A DNA stretch of 64,000 nucleotides from Thunnus maccoyii (taxonomy: Eukaryota; Chordata; Actinopteri; Scombriformes; Scombridae). The notes under the pieces are model-generated. The model ran no database searches, was not told the origin of the DNA, and worked only from the letters and a program-made list of their open reading frames with translations. Below, piece after piece: positions 40,801-56,404 of this stretch (position 1 is the first letter of the stretch; each line of letters begins with the position of its first letter). The translations under genes were made by a program, and so were the position numbers. The stretch spans positions 19,306,651-19,370,650 of the forward strand of contig NC_056548.1 of assembly GCF_910596095.1 (NCBI RefSeq), written 5' to 3'.

Positions 40801-43332
40801 AGCACCGGGGTCCACCAAATACTGAGCAGCAAGTGTACAGATATAAACGTAAACATTATATATAAACAATTTCTCACCTATTTTTTATGTGAAATATTTC
40901 AAACAATTTTGGACAGATCTAGAGTCTCACTTTTTTGAAGCTGCTAACTCTGTTTACTCTTTTAATCTTAAATATATTATTTGTTACTATGATAATCCAG
41001 ATGATGGCGCTCTTGAATATCTGATTAATTCCATTATTCTTTAATATGTAAGGTTTTTTATTCACAAACAGATTTTCTAAATCACTGCCTAAGATCTCAT
41101 ATTTTCTCCTTAATTCTCTACTTAAATCACTCAACAAAAAAGTAATAAGCTATTGAAACATGATGCAACCTTTTTCACTGAAACCTCTGACTAAATATAT
41201 GTTTGTATTTGTAATTGTCTTTTAATATTTTCATTTTATGTTCTTCATATGTGTCTGTGTCATTTAAATTTGATTTATATGTGCTGATATTGTTTACCTT
41301 AGTGTTTGTATATTATCCTTTTGTTAATAAAAAAAAAATACTAAGCAGATTATTTTCTGTCCACAATTTCTCCCCCCAACTATTATATGGAACAATGAGT
41401 ACATTATTGTGTCGTGCACACAATAGCATGCCCAGCCCACATGGGCTTACAAGACACCATAAATTCATACAAGCCACGACCCAGGGGCGGATCTAGAGAA
41501 ATATTCATGGGGTAGCAAGAGGGTGGAATGAAGACTTTAAGGTGTGGCAGATATATATATATATATATAGTGCAAACTTCCAGGTAAGCTTTGAATGAGC
41601 TGTCACTGTATTGTTGACTAATATGGCTTTTTGTTTGGGGCTATAGCAAGTAATTTTAGTGCTTTTTAGACTGGGTGCTTTTACATGTTGCACTTGCATG
41701 ACTGATCTGAAATTTGGACATTTGTCTGCAGAATGAGCAGTTCCAGAGATGTTGGTAGCTGCAGGCAGTCCAGAGACACTTGTAGGCACTGGTGAATATT
41801 TGGGTTTATTCTGGTTCAAATATATTTCTGCCACTCCTTAAAGTCTCTGGATCCACCCCTGCCATTGTTCTCCTCTGGCAGTCTTTGAAACTATAACTCC
41901 AGCTGGGCTTGTGGATCTGGTTTGATGGGAGGCTTGATGTAATGAGCTGCAAGTTCACTCCTGACCTCTGGACTGATGATCACATGGACTGTAACTTTAA
42001 GCAGTAAGACACACTGGGTATTAGTGGTATATCCATGAATTCATGAGCCCTGTAGGCCCCAACAAACCAAGGTCCAGCTGGGATACAAGGGCCAGCCAGA
42101 GGACTATAGGCTACATCATTCATTCCAACTTAAAGTACTGTAAAAGAACCAGAATCACATCAACCATTTCCTCTCTATACAGGCTCAATATAGTGCACCC
42201 CTCCCTGACAAATCCACCTGTATGATTTACAATATGGCATATTTCCAAGATCACAAACCTGTAATTGATTGTAGAAATCAGTTTGTTACACTTTGGCATT
42301 CAGCCAATAACCCACAAAAGAAAATGCCCTGCTCTCCCTCTGCCTCAAGTCACTGGAAGCAATCTTCGTTTTTATGTCACATATTCTCCAATTACAGTCC
42401 TTTGAACAGGCATGAACCTGCACCATCAAGTACACAATGTATCTTTAGCTTTCTGAGAAATTCAAGAGTAGAAATGTTGGCTCTCTGTTGATCAGTCTTT
42501 GCAATCATTTTTATGTTTAACAGCTTCAAACAAGCCTGGTAGTTCTATATGGAATTAACAAGAGAATAGTACATATATACTCTACATTTATGTATAAGCT
42601 TGTACTGTATTGTGTTGTATTAGCATTGTATATTAGTAGTGTGTCAGTTTACTCTTAGAGAATGGGTTTAAACAAAAGGAGATAAAAGATCTGATGGCAA
42701 TATGTGATAGTTCATAATGTGTTACACTTAAAAATGTGTCAGTTATGAATGATTTTTGGTGTTTTTTTCTGACATAACACACACCTACAAAAAATGCTTA
42801 AGAGAGACCATTCTTTTAAAGTACTAGTACCCATTTAATCAATCCGACTGAAAAAATAAATGTATATTGATTTGTTTACAATGATTAATAAGGCATCAAC
42901 ACAATTTCAGTTCTGTGATAAATAAGAATAAGAATTTGCTAAAGCATTTCAAGTAAAGCTGGGTCAGTAAATGTGTTAAAAACCATCACATCATTTTAAA
43001 GTGATGGTTTTGTTTTGTTTACTATTCAATAATGACCCAAGAAAAGTTATTTCCCTGAATCCAACGCATTTTAAGCCTTCTGAACGCATGTAAATTATGT
43101 ATATGTCAATGTCATATTATTCTGCCATGGAACTCTTTCATTGCATCGTGTGCATCCACATCACTATAAATATAGAGAAATGCTCTTGTTGGTAGACAGT
43201 TTAACCTACAAGTATGAAACAAGATTTTACAATTCTATAATCATTGCCTCAGATAAAAAGGCCACTTAAATTGGCCATGCAGGTATTCCAGCTCCATCGA
43301 ACCAGGACTGTGATCTCCCTCTGGAGGTGTTG
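40801..43332. other. Intergenic khdrbs1-zbtb8os
   Basis: AT-rich gap with one inverted-repeat element (41482-41861). The zbtb8os 3' UTR lies at its right edge, with ATTAAA on the minus strand near 42834 as a weak candidate signal. No further exons were recognised. Confidence 0.5.
41482..41861. mobile_element. Non-autonomous inverted-repeat element
   Basis: The left end CAGGGGCGGATCTAGAGA and the reverse-complemented right end CAGGGGTGGATCCAGAGA match at 16 of 18 positions. The CAGGGG start is typical of many hAT-type elements. It is 380 bp, contains a short TA run at about 41551-41570, and has no transposase ORF. Confidence 0.78.
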
Positions 43333-45048
43333 TCAGATATCAATGATGGTAAATATCTCTGGTTTTTCTTTATCGTGGATCTGCATTGCGGAGTATGTAA
43401 TGGCTTTCACTTCTGTACCCTAGAATGACAACACAGTGCATAACAGTTAGAAATAAATCTTTTATTTATTCTGTACAGCATTATATCCTGAACAATCTTT
43501 AAGCAAGATTCTTCTTATGCATGCTGCATAAATAGACATCCTGAACCGACTTACCTGCGGATGCTTTTCCAGAGAGAATTCTTCACCCCACCTTTAATAA
43601 ACAAAAGAAAAATTACCACATGAGAGAGCAGATGTAGCTTTAAAAAAAACCAAATCAAGTAGATTGTATAACTGGTTTAGACTCTTTCAGGCTACAGGAG
43701 GGCATCTGAAACCCAAACCATTTACAACTTGGTGATACATATGCTACATGAGTATGTATTTCTATAAGAAAGACAGAATAAGATTTTTTTTTTTTTTACA
43801 AAGATCTGAGACATTTTGGAAACACAGCATATGTATGGATTTAACAGTCTCACTAAAAATTTAATGAAGACAGTCAATAAACAAACAAAAGACACAGTGT
43901 GTCCCAATGGAAATTACATTTTCTGTATTTCAAAACATGTCCACTTCATATCTGAGGAATAATTTTAGGATCTCTATCTGCTATAACCTTCATGTTATTA
44001 CTAAGAGGTACCCAAACTTACCCAATGGAGCGGATTCTGAAGTGCATTCTGTCTACATGCAAAACTTTGACCTCCTGCAACAGAACATCAAGAAAAAATA
44101 AATCAGTACTAAATAATTAAGACATATAGTATATAATGAAGATCTTTACACAGTCTGCATCAAACAAGAATCCTATACAAGTTTTAAGCAGAAATGCACT
44201 GCAGTGTACAAAAACTCTCTCCCATCATGCCTCCTGTGAATGTTTTTATCACTAAATGCAAGCAATATGTTAAGCACCCCGTAACTGACTTCTGACCAGT
44301 ATACTCACCCTGGGAATAAAGAAGAGATCTGCACTAAATTTGTATAACCAGTCATCTAGGAAGTGGAAGAGAAGAGACTCCATGTCTTCACCTTTTGAGA
44401 AGGAGTTAAGTTTCAGTGATTTGGTAACAAAGTGATATGAATAGGTATAGTTGAGGCGACACATCATCTGTTCTCTCACCCTCTGACTCCACTTCAACAG
44501 TATCTAAGGGCTCCACAGTCTCTGTGTCCGTCATGTAGCCAAACATGCCCATGGCACACTGCTCAAAGGCTTCCTCCAGAGAGTCTCCCCAGGAGTGGAT
44601 TCTAGCAAGAGAGATCACATCAGACGTTATGATATTTGATCCCTAATGAACAACAGAGAAACATGACATCTGACACTTTTACCAAGATAACAAACCACAC
44701 TCACTGTACATCTGCTGTGTGATCCAAGTCTGTAATGATAATCAGACACATGCTATTAGACCAACTCCGCAGCAAAGTAGAATTGGTGAGTCTGTGTAAG
44801 GCATATGTCGTTTAATTTAATAAGATAAACAGCTTAATTTATTTCAAGAATAAACCAGGAGGGTCACTTATAGTTAACTCGGCTGTAAAAAGAGTCATTT
44901 TTCACACATAAAGTAATAGCAAAAGAGCTAAGCTATCTATATTATTTATCACAATTTCAGACTCACATTCATATTTCTTGTTGATTGGCGGATATTTTGA
45001 CTTGGTAGCTTTCTGCGCCTCAGTCAGGTCCAGCTCACGGTCGTCCAT
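43333..45048 (-). CDS. zbtb8os: Archease (tRNA ligase complex activator)
   Basis: Archease promotes catalysis by the RTCB tRNA-splicing ligase. Coding exons on the minus strand: 45048-44967, 44729-44705 (a 25-nt microexon), 44601-44480, 44391-44309, 44074-44022, 43591-43555 and 43419-43333. They total 489 nt, or 162 residues, against about 167 in human, all in frame. The metal/catalytic motif YLDHTADVQ is split across exons 1-3. WGDSLEEAFEQCAMGMFGYM, LLFHFLDDWLYKFSADLFFI, WGEEFSLEKHPQGTEVKAIT and the terminal IIDI follow the family pattern. The ATG at 45048 gives MDDRELDLTEAQKA, matching the start of known proteins. The gene is divergent from rbbp4 with about 320 bp between start codons. The human gene name comes from its ZBTB8 neighbour, which is absent here. 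Confidence 0.95.
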
Positions 45049-45367
45049 TTGAGCTATAAGTTTGTTTAACGTTTGAAAAAATGAAGAAAACTTTACCTTA
45101 CCATGTCGTTGTTTGGTCACAACATGGTAGTAAAATAATGAGGAGGTGGTTCCGGATGTGCCAATAAACACCAAAGAAGAAGGAAAAGGAGGAGGTCCCG
45201 GATGTAGCGGTAACGGCTTCCTGTTTGTTTTGGACAACGCTGATTGGCCGGTCGTCCTTCTATGGAGTTGGCGCCATTGCGAGCCTCTCGTGCTGTGCTG
45301 TTTCCAGAGTGCTCTCCCCCAAATTACTCCCCTTTTTCATCGGTATTAGCTGTTTAACGGCGACATA
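45049..45367. promoter_or_regulatory. Shared bidirectional promoter of zbtb8os and rbbp4
   Basis: The 319 bases between the two start codons must hold both 5' UTRs and both promoters. Visible motifs are two ETS-like CCGGATGT sites (about 45152 and 45195), an inverted CCAAT box (GATTGG at about 45241), an E2F-like TTGGCGCC followed by a YY1-like GCCATT (about 45267-45278), and no TATA box. This is typical of divergent housekeeping promoters; site use is inferred. Confidence 0.7.
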
Positions 45368-48973
<3,606 letters not shown>

Positions 48974-49476
48974 TTCCCGTATCCACATCCCTTCCTTCGA
49001 CCTGCTTGTTAAAGATGGACATATTTTCCAGTGCTGGGTGCATAAGCAGTGATGTCTTTTTAATTAACATTTTGGGCAGCAGTGTTTTTTGTAGAACATG
49101 AAAGAATAAATTGCTGAGCTGTCATCATGTTGTGAAGTATTTAAAACAAGTCTATCGTCAGATTTTTAGGTCTTTTTAGTTTTCCAAACTTCCAGTACTC
49201 AACTCTGACATGTGATGAAACCATCAAAGATGTGTCCATCATCATTCAGGTTTGCATTTTCATGGTTTTATTTCTCTCCTCTGGAATTAGTTTTCTGCAA
49301 AACATTTCTATCGAGATCCATTTTTATTAAAATTGTACATAACATAGGTTTGCTTGATACACGTAGTATGACTTTTCCAGATTGTGTGTTGCGTCTCTTG
49401 TATGTCTTTTTCTCTGCATTTTTTTGTTTGTTATTCTGTGCTGCATCTGAACTCTTGTGTACTTAAATATATTCAT

Positions 49477-49482
49477 AATAAA
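49477..49482 (+). terminator. rbbp4: Polyadenylation signal of rbbp4
   Basis: AATAAA about 500 bases after the stop codon. An earlier AATAAA near 49105 could give a shorter 3' end. The sync 3' UTR begins only about 200 bases further on, from the other strand; no clear AATAAA was found for it. Confidence 0.55.
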
Positions 49483-49699
49483 ATATTTACAGTAAATCTG
49501 TCTGCTCGGTTTCTTGGCACAGCATGTTAGATGTTAATTTCTTATGCAATATGAGTTGATGAGAAATTAAATGAATGAATACCAGGTTTGAATTGTGCAA
49601 CATATATTAGATTTTATCTTTGACATTAAATATACATGCAATGCTGTACTTTGGTCTGGTGGAGATTCTGGTTTAAGAGTGTCCACTGAAAATAGAAAG

Positions 49700-51148
49700 T
49701 TAGGGATCCTCCTCTGCAGTGGTTTCACTGGGTTCATCACAGCCCCTATAGAACAAGATATCTGTTAGTCATTTCATTTTTTATCCTGCTGCTTACAGTC
49801 TATAGTAAAACGGTAAAAAAAAACCCTACCTGAGAAATGTCAGCTCTGCTAAAAGGCCATCCCTAAGCACCTCCAAATCTTTCTTAGAGTTTCTTTGAAC
49901 TTCAAATTCTTCTTGTAACTCTCTCAGAGTCTCTTCTAGTTTCTCCACAGTCTCCTGTGGTAAAGTGGATAACGGTCTGAGTTGGCAGTTTTATCAAACA
50001 CTCCGTATGTGATATACCATATCTTACTTAGATCACTGTACCTTGTGTTGAGCAATACTCTCCTCCCTCTCCCTTTCCATCAGGCTGATCCTCTCCTCCA
50101 GACAGGACCTCTGCACCTCCATTCTCTGTATGTTCTCTCTCAGTGGCCCCAGGCTGGCCCTCAGGTCTGTCGCCTGCTCCCTGCTTATTCTCAAGGCATC
50201 CTCCACAATCTGCCTCCTCTTCAGCAGGGCCATGAGCCGAGGCTCATACCAGCCCTCCAGTACCCTCATGCTGCCGCTGAGCCGCCGCTGTAATCTGACA
50301 GAAGCCTGCCGGCACTGGCTGATGTCGCTCATGGCTCTTGGTCTGTAGGGCTTTCTGGCCTGGTCCCTCAAGGAGTTGAGCTGGTTCTGGTGGGCCTCCC
50401 GGAGCTGAGACAACTCCTGGGTCAGACTTTGAATATGGGCCTTGAGCTCCTCCTACGGACAGATGTAAAACTGATTTTAAAGAAAAAAGAAGATTCCCGA
50501 TGCTGTCCACTTGGGGCAGATCAGGATAAAACTTGACTTACAGCCACAACAAAACAAATAGCTCTCGAAAGGAAATACTTCTCAAACTGCAGAAAGCCTC
50601 ACACTGAATGTGCCTCAGTAAATTAATCATCCAGGTATCACGAATCCAAAGAGGGTTACCTGTGTAACAGCAGACTGAGCCACCTCATACTCTTGTGCAG
50701 TCAGTGTCACCTGGCTCTGGATGCAATGTCTGGCTGTGGCAAACATTTTCCTCTTCACCTGCTGCAGTTCCTCATAAACAGCGAGATAATCCAGCTGAGC
50801 CAGAGTGAACAGCCTCCGTGTGTCTAGCAGCTTTCCCCTCAGGTGCTCCACAACTCGCAGCATGGGTTCCTGCAGTTGCATGAGCTCCTGTATCAACTCG
50901 TCCCTCTGCACCTCTAGATAGGACACATGCTGGATGCAGCACTCGAAAAGTTGTCCTAAACTGTCCATGTCCCTCTGGTCTATTTGTATCATGGGGAGTT
51001 GTGTGCGCTCCTCTGTGGCGATGACTGTGTCCCCTTCAGAGTCAGTATGGCTACTTTCTGTGACATTTTCAACAAAGCTGAATTCCATGTTTGAGTCTTC
51101 AGTAGATAACGTGTCATTTCCGTCCTCTGTTAATCTTTGATTGTCCAT
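49700..51148 (-). CDS. sync: Syncoilin (intermediate filament protein)
   Basis: Atypical intermediate-filament protein of muscle that binds desmin and dystrobrevin. Coding exons on the minus strand: 51148-50660, 50452-50042, 49954-49830 and 49745-49700. They total 1071 nt, or 356 residues, in frame. Residues 1-60 are acidic and Ser/Thr-rich. From about 65 on, the sequence is coiled coil of the filament rod type ([48 protein letters not shown]), continuing through [33 protein letters not shown] and [14 protein letters not shown]. The tail is short and acidic (SETTAEEDP). Human SYNC has about 482 residues; the missing part corresponds mainly to its longer acidic repeat-rich N-terminus. The position directly after rbbp4 matches human 1p35. 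I assign the gene from rod similarity plus this context. It is convergent with rbbp4. Confidence 0.86.
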
Positions 51149-51447
51149 GACCTGTTAAGAAGCTAGAAGGAAAGAGAAGAAGAAAACAAGAGAGCTGTTA
51201 TTTATCAAAGGACCGACATCAACAATTGATTAGATTGGGGTTTTAAAATCTCTCTACTCAGGTCATCCATTTCAGGTTGTTTTGCATAACAGAGAAACTT
51301 AATGTAAATGTAATCAAGTTTACAATTGTGATCGCTGTTCCCCCAAAAAAGCCATCCAAAGATCACACACAGGCAACCTTAACATCCCTCAGTCGTACAC
51401 TCATCAGTAATAACTGATATTAACACATAGAGCCTATTACTACTCAC

Positions 51448-51745
51448 TTTGTTTGGAGGTGGCAGCTCCAACAGGTACAGCCGGCTATGAACTCAGTTTG
51501 CTTTCTGCTTTAAGGATCTCTCTGCTGTGTGTCTGTCTCCATGAAAACAGAGGCACACTTTGTGTTTATTAATAACAACTGGAGTCGTGGTGGAAATACT
51601 ATCTCTGAGTTCAGAGGAAGACTCACATGCCCCCACATGGGAAGACAAACTGTCAGTGCTGGGAGCAGACTGGCCTACATGCTTTGGATGCATTAGCTAA
51701 CACATGTTTGGATCAGCCTGGATGCCAGCGAGAGTTATATTTATA
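51448..51745 (-). promoter_or_regulatory. sync: sync 5' non-coding exon with TATA-type promoter
   Basis: A minus-strand donor (ACAAA then GTGAGT) ends an exon at 51448. About 290 bases upstream, TATAAATATAA is found on the minus strand at about 51735-51745. This spacing would put the transcription start near 51705-51710. A TATA box fits a tissue-restricted muscle gene and contrasts with the TATA-less neighbours; it is an inference. Confidence 0.5.
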
Positions 51746-52890
51746 CAGCTTGTTTTTACATGCATCTAAGTAGGTAGTGACATCATGGTTGAAAATGGTG
51801 TGAGCATTAACTTTCCTCAACTTTCTACCTTGGACATTTTCCCCCAGACTACAGGCCGAGGTGGTTTTATTAACAGGCCTGTGCAGCCCTTTCTTTTAAT
51901 AGCTTCCTGCAGTATTAAGGTCACCTACCCATAAAGTTTGCATGGTTTATATACAGTATTTGTTTGTAGTGCTCTGCATTCCTCACATACAAAACTACAC
52001 TTACAAGGAATGTAATGAAGGAGATTAGATGTGAGCATCTTCAAAGAGTGAGGCTTATTTTTGTATAATATCCCATATTTTACATTAGAAATACACTAAA
52101 ATACAATAACATATGCAAACAATAATGGCTCTGTTATGAATGGGCACTGTATGTTTATCTAGACTGCCTTTATGATAACATGACTGTATCAGCTATGTCC
52201 ACAGCAACGTTGGACCCTTGTCACCCAGTTAGCTAAACCTCATAGTTTATGAAAATGTATGCAAAGGACTATGTGCTCCTTTTTGGGGTGAGACAATTCT
52301 AACAGTTCTTAAGCTATAAATACACAGTTTTTAAAATAACTGGAAAGCCAACAGCCCTTATTAACTTATTTATTTTTTTAAATTATTATTATTATTATTA
52401 ACTCATGAAAAATTGGTGTTTTGAAGACATGGTTTTCACAGGACAGAGACATATATGTATTTGGTGCATATTTACTGTTGTGTATCTTCTATATTTTGCA
52501 TGATTTTGTACTGTTCAAAGGTTTTAAACTACTGTTTGGAAGTATTTTGCTCACATATTGTCTGCTGTGACCTGTCTGGCTTGTGCATATTTTGTTATTT
52601 GTAACTTTGCATGGAGGACTAATCCGCCCTCTTGAGATTAATTAAATTATCAAATTTAATCTAATAAAAAATAAAGGAAAAAATGGTCAGATCTAAGAAA
52701 AACATTTTGATTTAACATTCAAATTGTAATTTACATGAATGTATAGGCCTATCTATTCTATTGTCAGATATAGCTATTCATAATATACCTACTGTATCTT
52801 GTGTATGTAAAAGTGCATATACAGAAAAAGTTGGGAATCTTGATTTGCAACTTCCAAGTAAAAGTAAAAATATTTTCTTCTTCAGAAAAA
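51746..52890. other. Intergenic sync-nhsl3
   Basis: AT-rich sequence between two divergent genes. Only a short (ATT)n run at about 52385-52400 stands out. No exon or repeat end was recognised. Confidence 0.5.
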
Positions 52891-53395
52891 GTGTTGACGT
52901 CACGGTAATAGTGACATGCAAACTAAGCGTGGAAAAAGGAAATTCCCTATCTCGCTCACTTGTTCAGATGTAACATGTTGTTCCTGCGTCCCGCCACTAG
53001 ATGTCCTCACTGCACTGACCGCAGCGCAGCACGCGTCTCGCACCTGAGCGCGCGCGCCCAGCCTCCAGGTGGGAGCTACAGGTCGACAGCAGCGCAACTT
53101 CTCTTCATTTTCCCCTTAATGCTCCACTGGAGCGTCCGCAGACAAAAAAAGACAGACAGCGGGGAAGTCCGTTTAGCTGACATCCAAACAAACGGATCTG
53201 TACCGGCTGGGTACAAACAAATCCAGACTCCAGTCGCTTCCTGAAGTGTTTTTCACGGAAATGGTTCACCTGAAGTTTTCCTCCGGACGGTGAAAGTTTG
53301 GAGTTGGAGAGGAAAGACGCAGCAGGGAGACGCTTCAAATGGAGAGAGGCTGAGGGTAAATCAACCCATCTGGATCATTTAAGTTTAACAAGGTA
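52891..53395 (+). promoter_or_regulatory. CpG-rich promoter and first non-coding exon of the nhsl3-like gene
   Basis: A perfect CRE (TGACGTCA) at 52895-52902 precedes a sharply CpG-rich segment (about 52980-53340, including GCGCGCGCGCC at about 53049). A donor (AACAAG then GTATGA) after about 53392 can join the acceptor at about 61371 ahead of the coding exon. The exon has no convincing ATG-led frame. Confidence 0.55.
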
Positions 53396-54388
53396 TGATC
53401 ACCAGTTGTTTAGATTGTTTTGTCGTTATGTGAAGTTTTTCAAGTGTCAATGTCTTAACACATCTTATGTAATTTCCTCTTAATAACTTCTTAAACTATA
53501 CGTAGACATGTTAAATGGTTGAAAATATAGTTTAGTATTCTTGCAAAAAGTTTAAATAATCTTAAAATGACAATAGAGTCGAATGAATCATCTTTTTCAA
53601 AATGTACAGAAAGTACTTTTTTTTGTACATGTTTTCTGATTAGTCTACCAGTTGCTTTGGTTTTAAACTATAAGATCAGACTACAGAATAAAGAAAATTG
53701 TTGCCTCATGTCTTAACCAGCGTTATCAAATCTACATGGGCGGTTTTAGTGATTTGAGGGCCCCAGGAAAACTCTGTCTTGCTTTATTTTCACCCTTTCT
53801 CTTACTAAATGTTGGTATTGGCAATAGTAAAAGAAGTACTCAAAACGTTTTCTTAAGGAAAACTATATATATCACACAGTAAAAATACTGTAAAAGTAAG
53901 TCCTGCATTAAAAATTTTTGGGGTACAATGAGTTAGAATACTAACATAATTCAATATTTTTCACATCTAAACATCATAATAAATCCATAGCTGTTTGGGG
54001 CCCTTTTAGTTAGATGTAGGGGTAGTTGCCTACCTTGCCTAATGGTAAAGTCCACCCCCTGATCAAATAAACTGAGCTGCCAATGGATGGCAGGAGATTC
54101 AGACTGAGTATAGGTATGCATGAAAAACTAGGTGTGGGATATTTGCTTAGCTTGGCCTTGAGGGATCTTAAATGAAGGTAATTTAAGACCTGTAGTGCTC
54201 CTCTCAGCTATGGAGCTTATGACAATGAAGACTATTGTGTTATTTCCCATCACTGACCCAGTGTCTGCTTGACAGCATGGTACTCTGACACCTGGTTTAA
54301 TCTATTCCAGTCAATGACAGTTCGTGTGCCCTCCATAATGCTAAGCCCACTGCTTGTTTATTAACCTGACAGAGATAACGTGACCATC

Positions 54389-54691
54389 TCAGGACCTCCT
54401 GGGGGTCCCCCTTCCCTTTTGTTTGTCTGCCGCCTCTCCTGAACTTTGGAATCGGAAGTGAGGTCCACACTTTACTGACAACTGTGCAGTTCTTCCAGCG
54501 ATCAAGGGTTGAGGGCCGTTTTTTTTAAGCACCATGGCTTCAAGTTTATCTCTTGTGCCCTCTGGTAGGTTAGCCTGAGACAGAGCCATTTGTTTAGAAA
54601 GGGTGTGTCTCATACTGGTGCTCCGTCTTCGCCGGCCCGCCATGCCAGGGCTTGTACCCATGGAGATTACAGGTGTGTTATGTAAGCACAA
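54389..54691 (-). CDS. Unrecognised ORF, antisense within nhsl3 intron
   Basis: A 100-codon ORF (start MCLHNTPVISMGTSP) with a basic, protein-like composition: GRRRRSTSMRHTLSKQMALS is followed by PEGTRDKLEAMVLKK. It lies in otherwise non-coding intronic DNA. After an A8 run at about 54521-54528 a second reading frame is also open for about 50 codons (KRPSTLDRWKNCTVV and on), so the ORF may be one exon of a spliced gene, a decayed gene with a frameshift in the homopolymer, or chance. No known domain was recognised and no splice partner was established. Confidence 0.25.
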   Translation of the reverse strand: MCLHNTPVISMGTSPGMAGRRRRSTSMRHTLSKQMALSQANLPEGTRDKLEAMVLKKNGPQPLIAGRTAQLSVKCGPHFRFQSSGEAADKQKGRGTPRRS

Positions 54692-55894
54692 GAGGCAAAG
54701 CAGAACCTGGTAGATACCTGAGACTCAGAGGACAATCCAGGCAGACATCAAGGTAGAGACAGGATGATAACACAGAGGTATTGAGAGATGAGGGATATAA
54801 CAGGATAAGGATTTCACTGAAAAGAGGACTGTTCTAAGGATATGGTGCATCCACCACCTGAGACAGGCAAGTAGGTAAAACAGTTTTAAAACTTTTTGCA
54901 GGACATGTTTGCTGTCAGGGATGAAGTGCCAGCTCAAGTGTTGGAGAGGTGAAAGATGCTGCTCAAGAGAGCAACAGGAAGTACAATTGATGTTGTAACA
55001 GTTAAAGACTCGTGATTATGTGTGTGAATGTTGAGTAGGCTAAATGATGCATGTGTGTGTGGGTGTGTGTTTGTCATGCAGACCTGCAGTGAGAGGAAAC
55101 TGCTGGCTGATGAGTCGGCTGTTAATCAGTGGGATTAGTTTATGAGTAACTCATCAGTTTATTCTTATCAACACTTCTGAAAATGTAATCAATATCTGTA
55201 ATTGGGCTTTAGTGTGAATGCAAACAGACATTTATTTTTATTGTGAGAGTTCACATAAATTCTGGTCCAAATTGAGGATTTTTTTCCCCCCACACTACAT
55301 TTTTCTTTGACTGCCGTCCACTTAGGCGACTGTCAGACTGAGTGAGCTTCAGATTGAAAGGGTTTCAAAGCAGCTACAGAGTTTTTGTTTTGACTGGGGC
55401 TGAGCAGAGACACTGAGATGCCAGGATGTATTTTTAAACCGCAGCGTCCAGCTGTGTTTGCCTTCGCTGCGAGACGGTCACTGCTGCCGCATAACAGTTT
55501 CTTTTTTACCCTTGTCTGACCTGTCAGTTCAGGGGTCTTAAGCTCCACAGAGGCTGTGGTCCTGGCTTAGACCCCTGGCAACCTCTGGCAGCAAAGCAAA
55601 CTGTGCAAAGTCTCTGTTGGCTGCCATCTCTGAACACTGCCAGAGCAAATTTAAATTTCCATTATGTCTCCATCCTGTTTTTGGAAAGAAACAAAGGAGT
55701 AAACAATGGAAACTAAGATCATACGGACTGAAACAAAAACATTGAATGATCTGAGGGTCCTGACTGTGCATTTTATTTATTTCAGAACATATATTTAAGA
55801 TATTTATCATGATAGACATTTTACACAAAACGTGTTCGTACATTTAGATCACATGTCTGGAACATGTACTTTCACAACTACAGTTACTCATAAT

Positions 55895-56050
55895 ATTAGA
55901 ACTGAAATTTGATAATTGATTATTCATAATAGTCATTTTCAGGCAAAAATGCCAAACATTTGCTAGTTCCAGCTTGTTCCAGAGCAAACAATTGGAAGAC
56001 CTCACCTTTGGCTTTAAGAAACTGATTGTCGAAGTATTTTCTCATATTTT
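55895..56050. mobile_element. Partial copy of the 34006 element family
   Basis: It contains GATAATTGATTATTCATAAT and GGCAAAAATGCCAAACATTT, then TGGAAGACCTCACCTTTGG, features of the same fish repeat family. The right end is missing. Confidence 0.55.
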
Positions 56051-56381
56051 TGCCATCGACTTAAGAATACATTTTAGATATAGTATGTCTCAAAATAGTC
56101 AAAATGTATACCAGCCACTCAAAATATATTGAAAAAACTCTTATTTATACGTGAAAATCCATCATTTTCCATATTTTGGTGTGCACATAATTTCCACTGA
56201 GCTAAAATATTTGTGACTCCTCTGTGAAAAGCATACACAGTGAACAATAATGTCAGCCAGTGCACACAACCACGTATTATAATGTTATCTCAAAATGACT
56301 CTCATGCGCCAGCCATTATCCGTTTTCTTTCATGGCTCGGTCTCCTAGGCCACTGAATTAGGGATGTGTGGCAGGGGAGTT

Positions 56382-56404
56382 GGGGGGGGGGGGGGGGGGG
56401 GGGG
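56382..56404 (+). repeat. Poly-G tract (23 G)
   Basis: An uninterrupted G run followed by GA/GGT-rich sequence to about 56445. It could form a G-quadruplex; the run length may be unreliable in an assembly. Confidence 0.9.
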
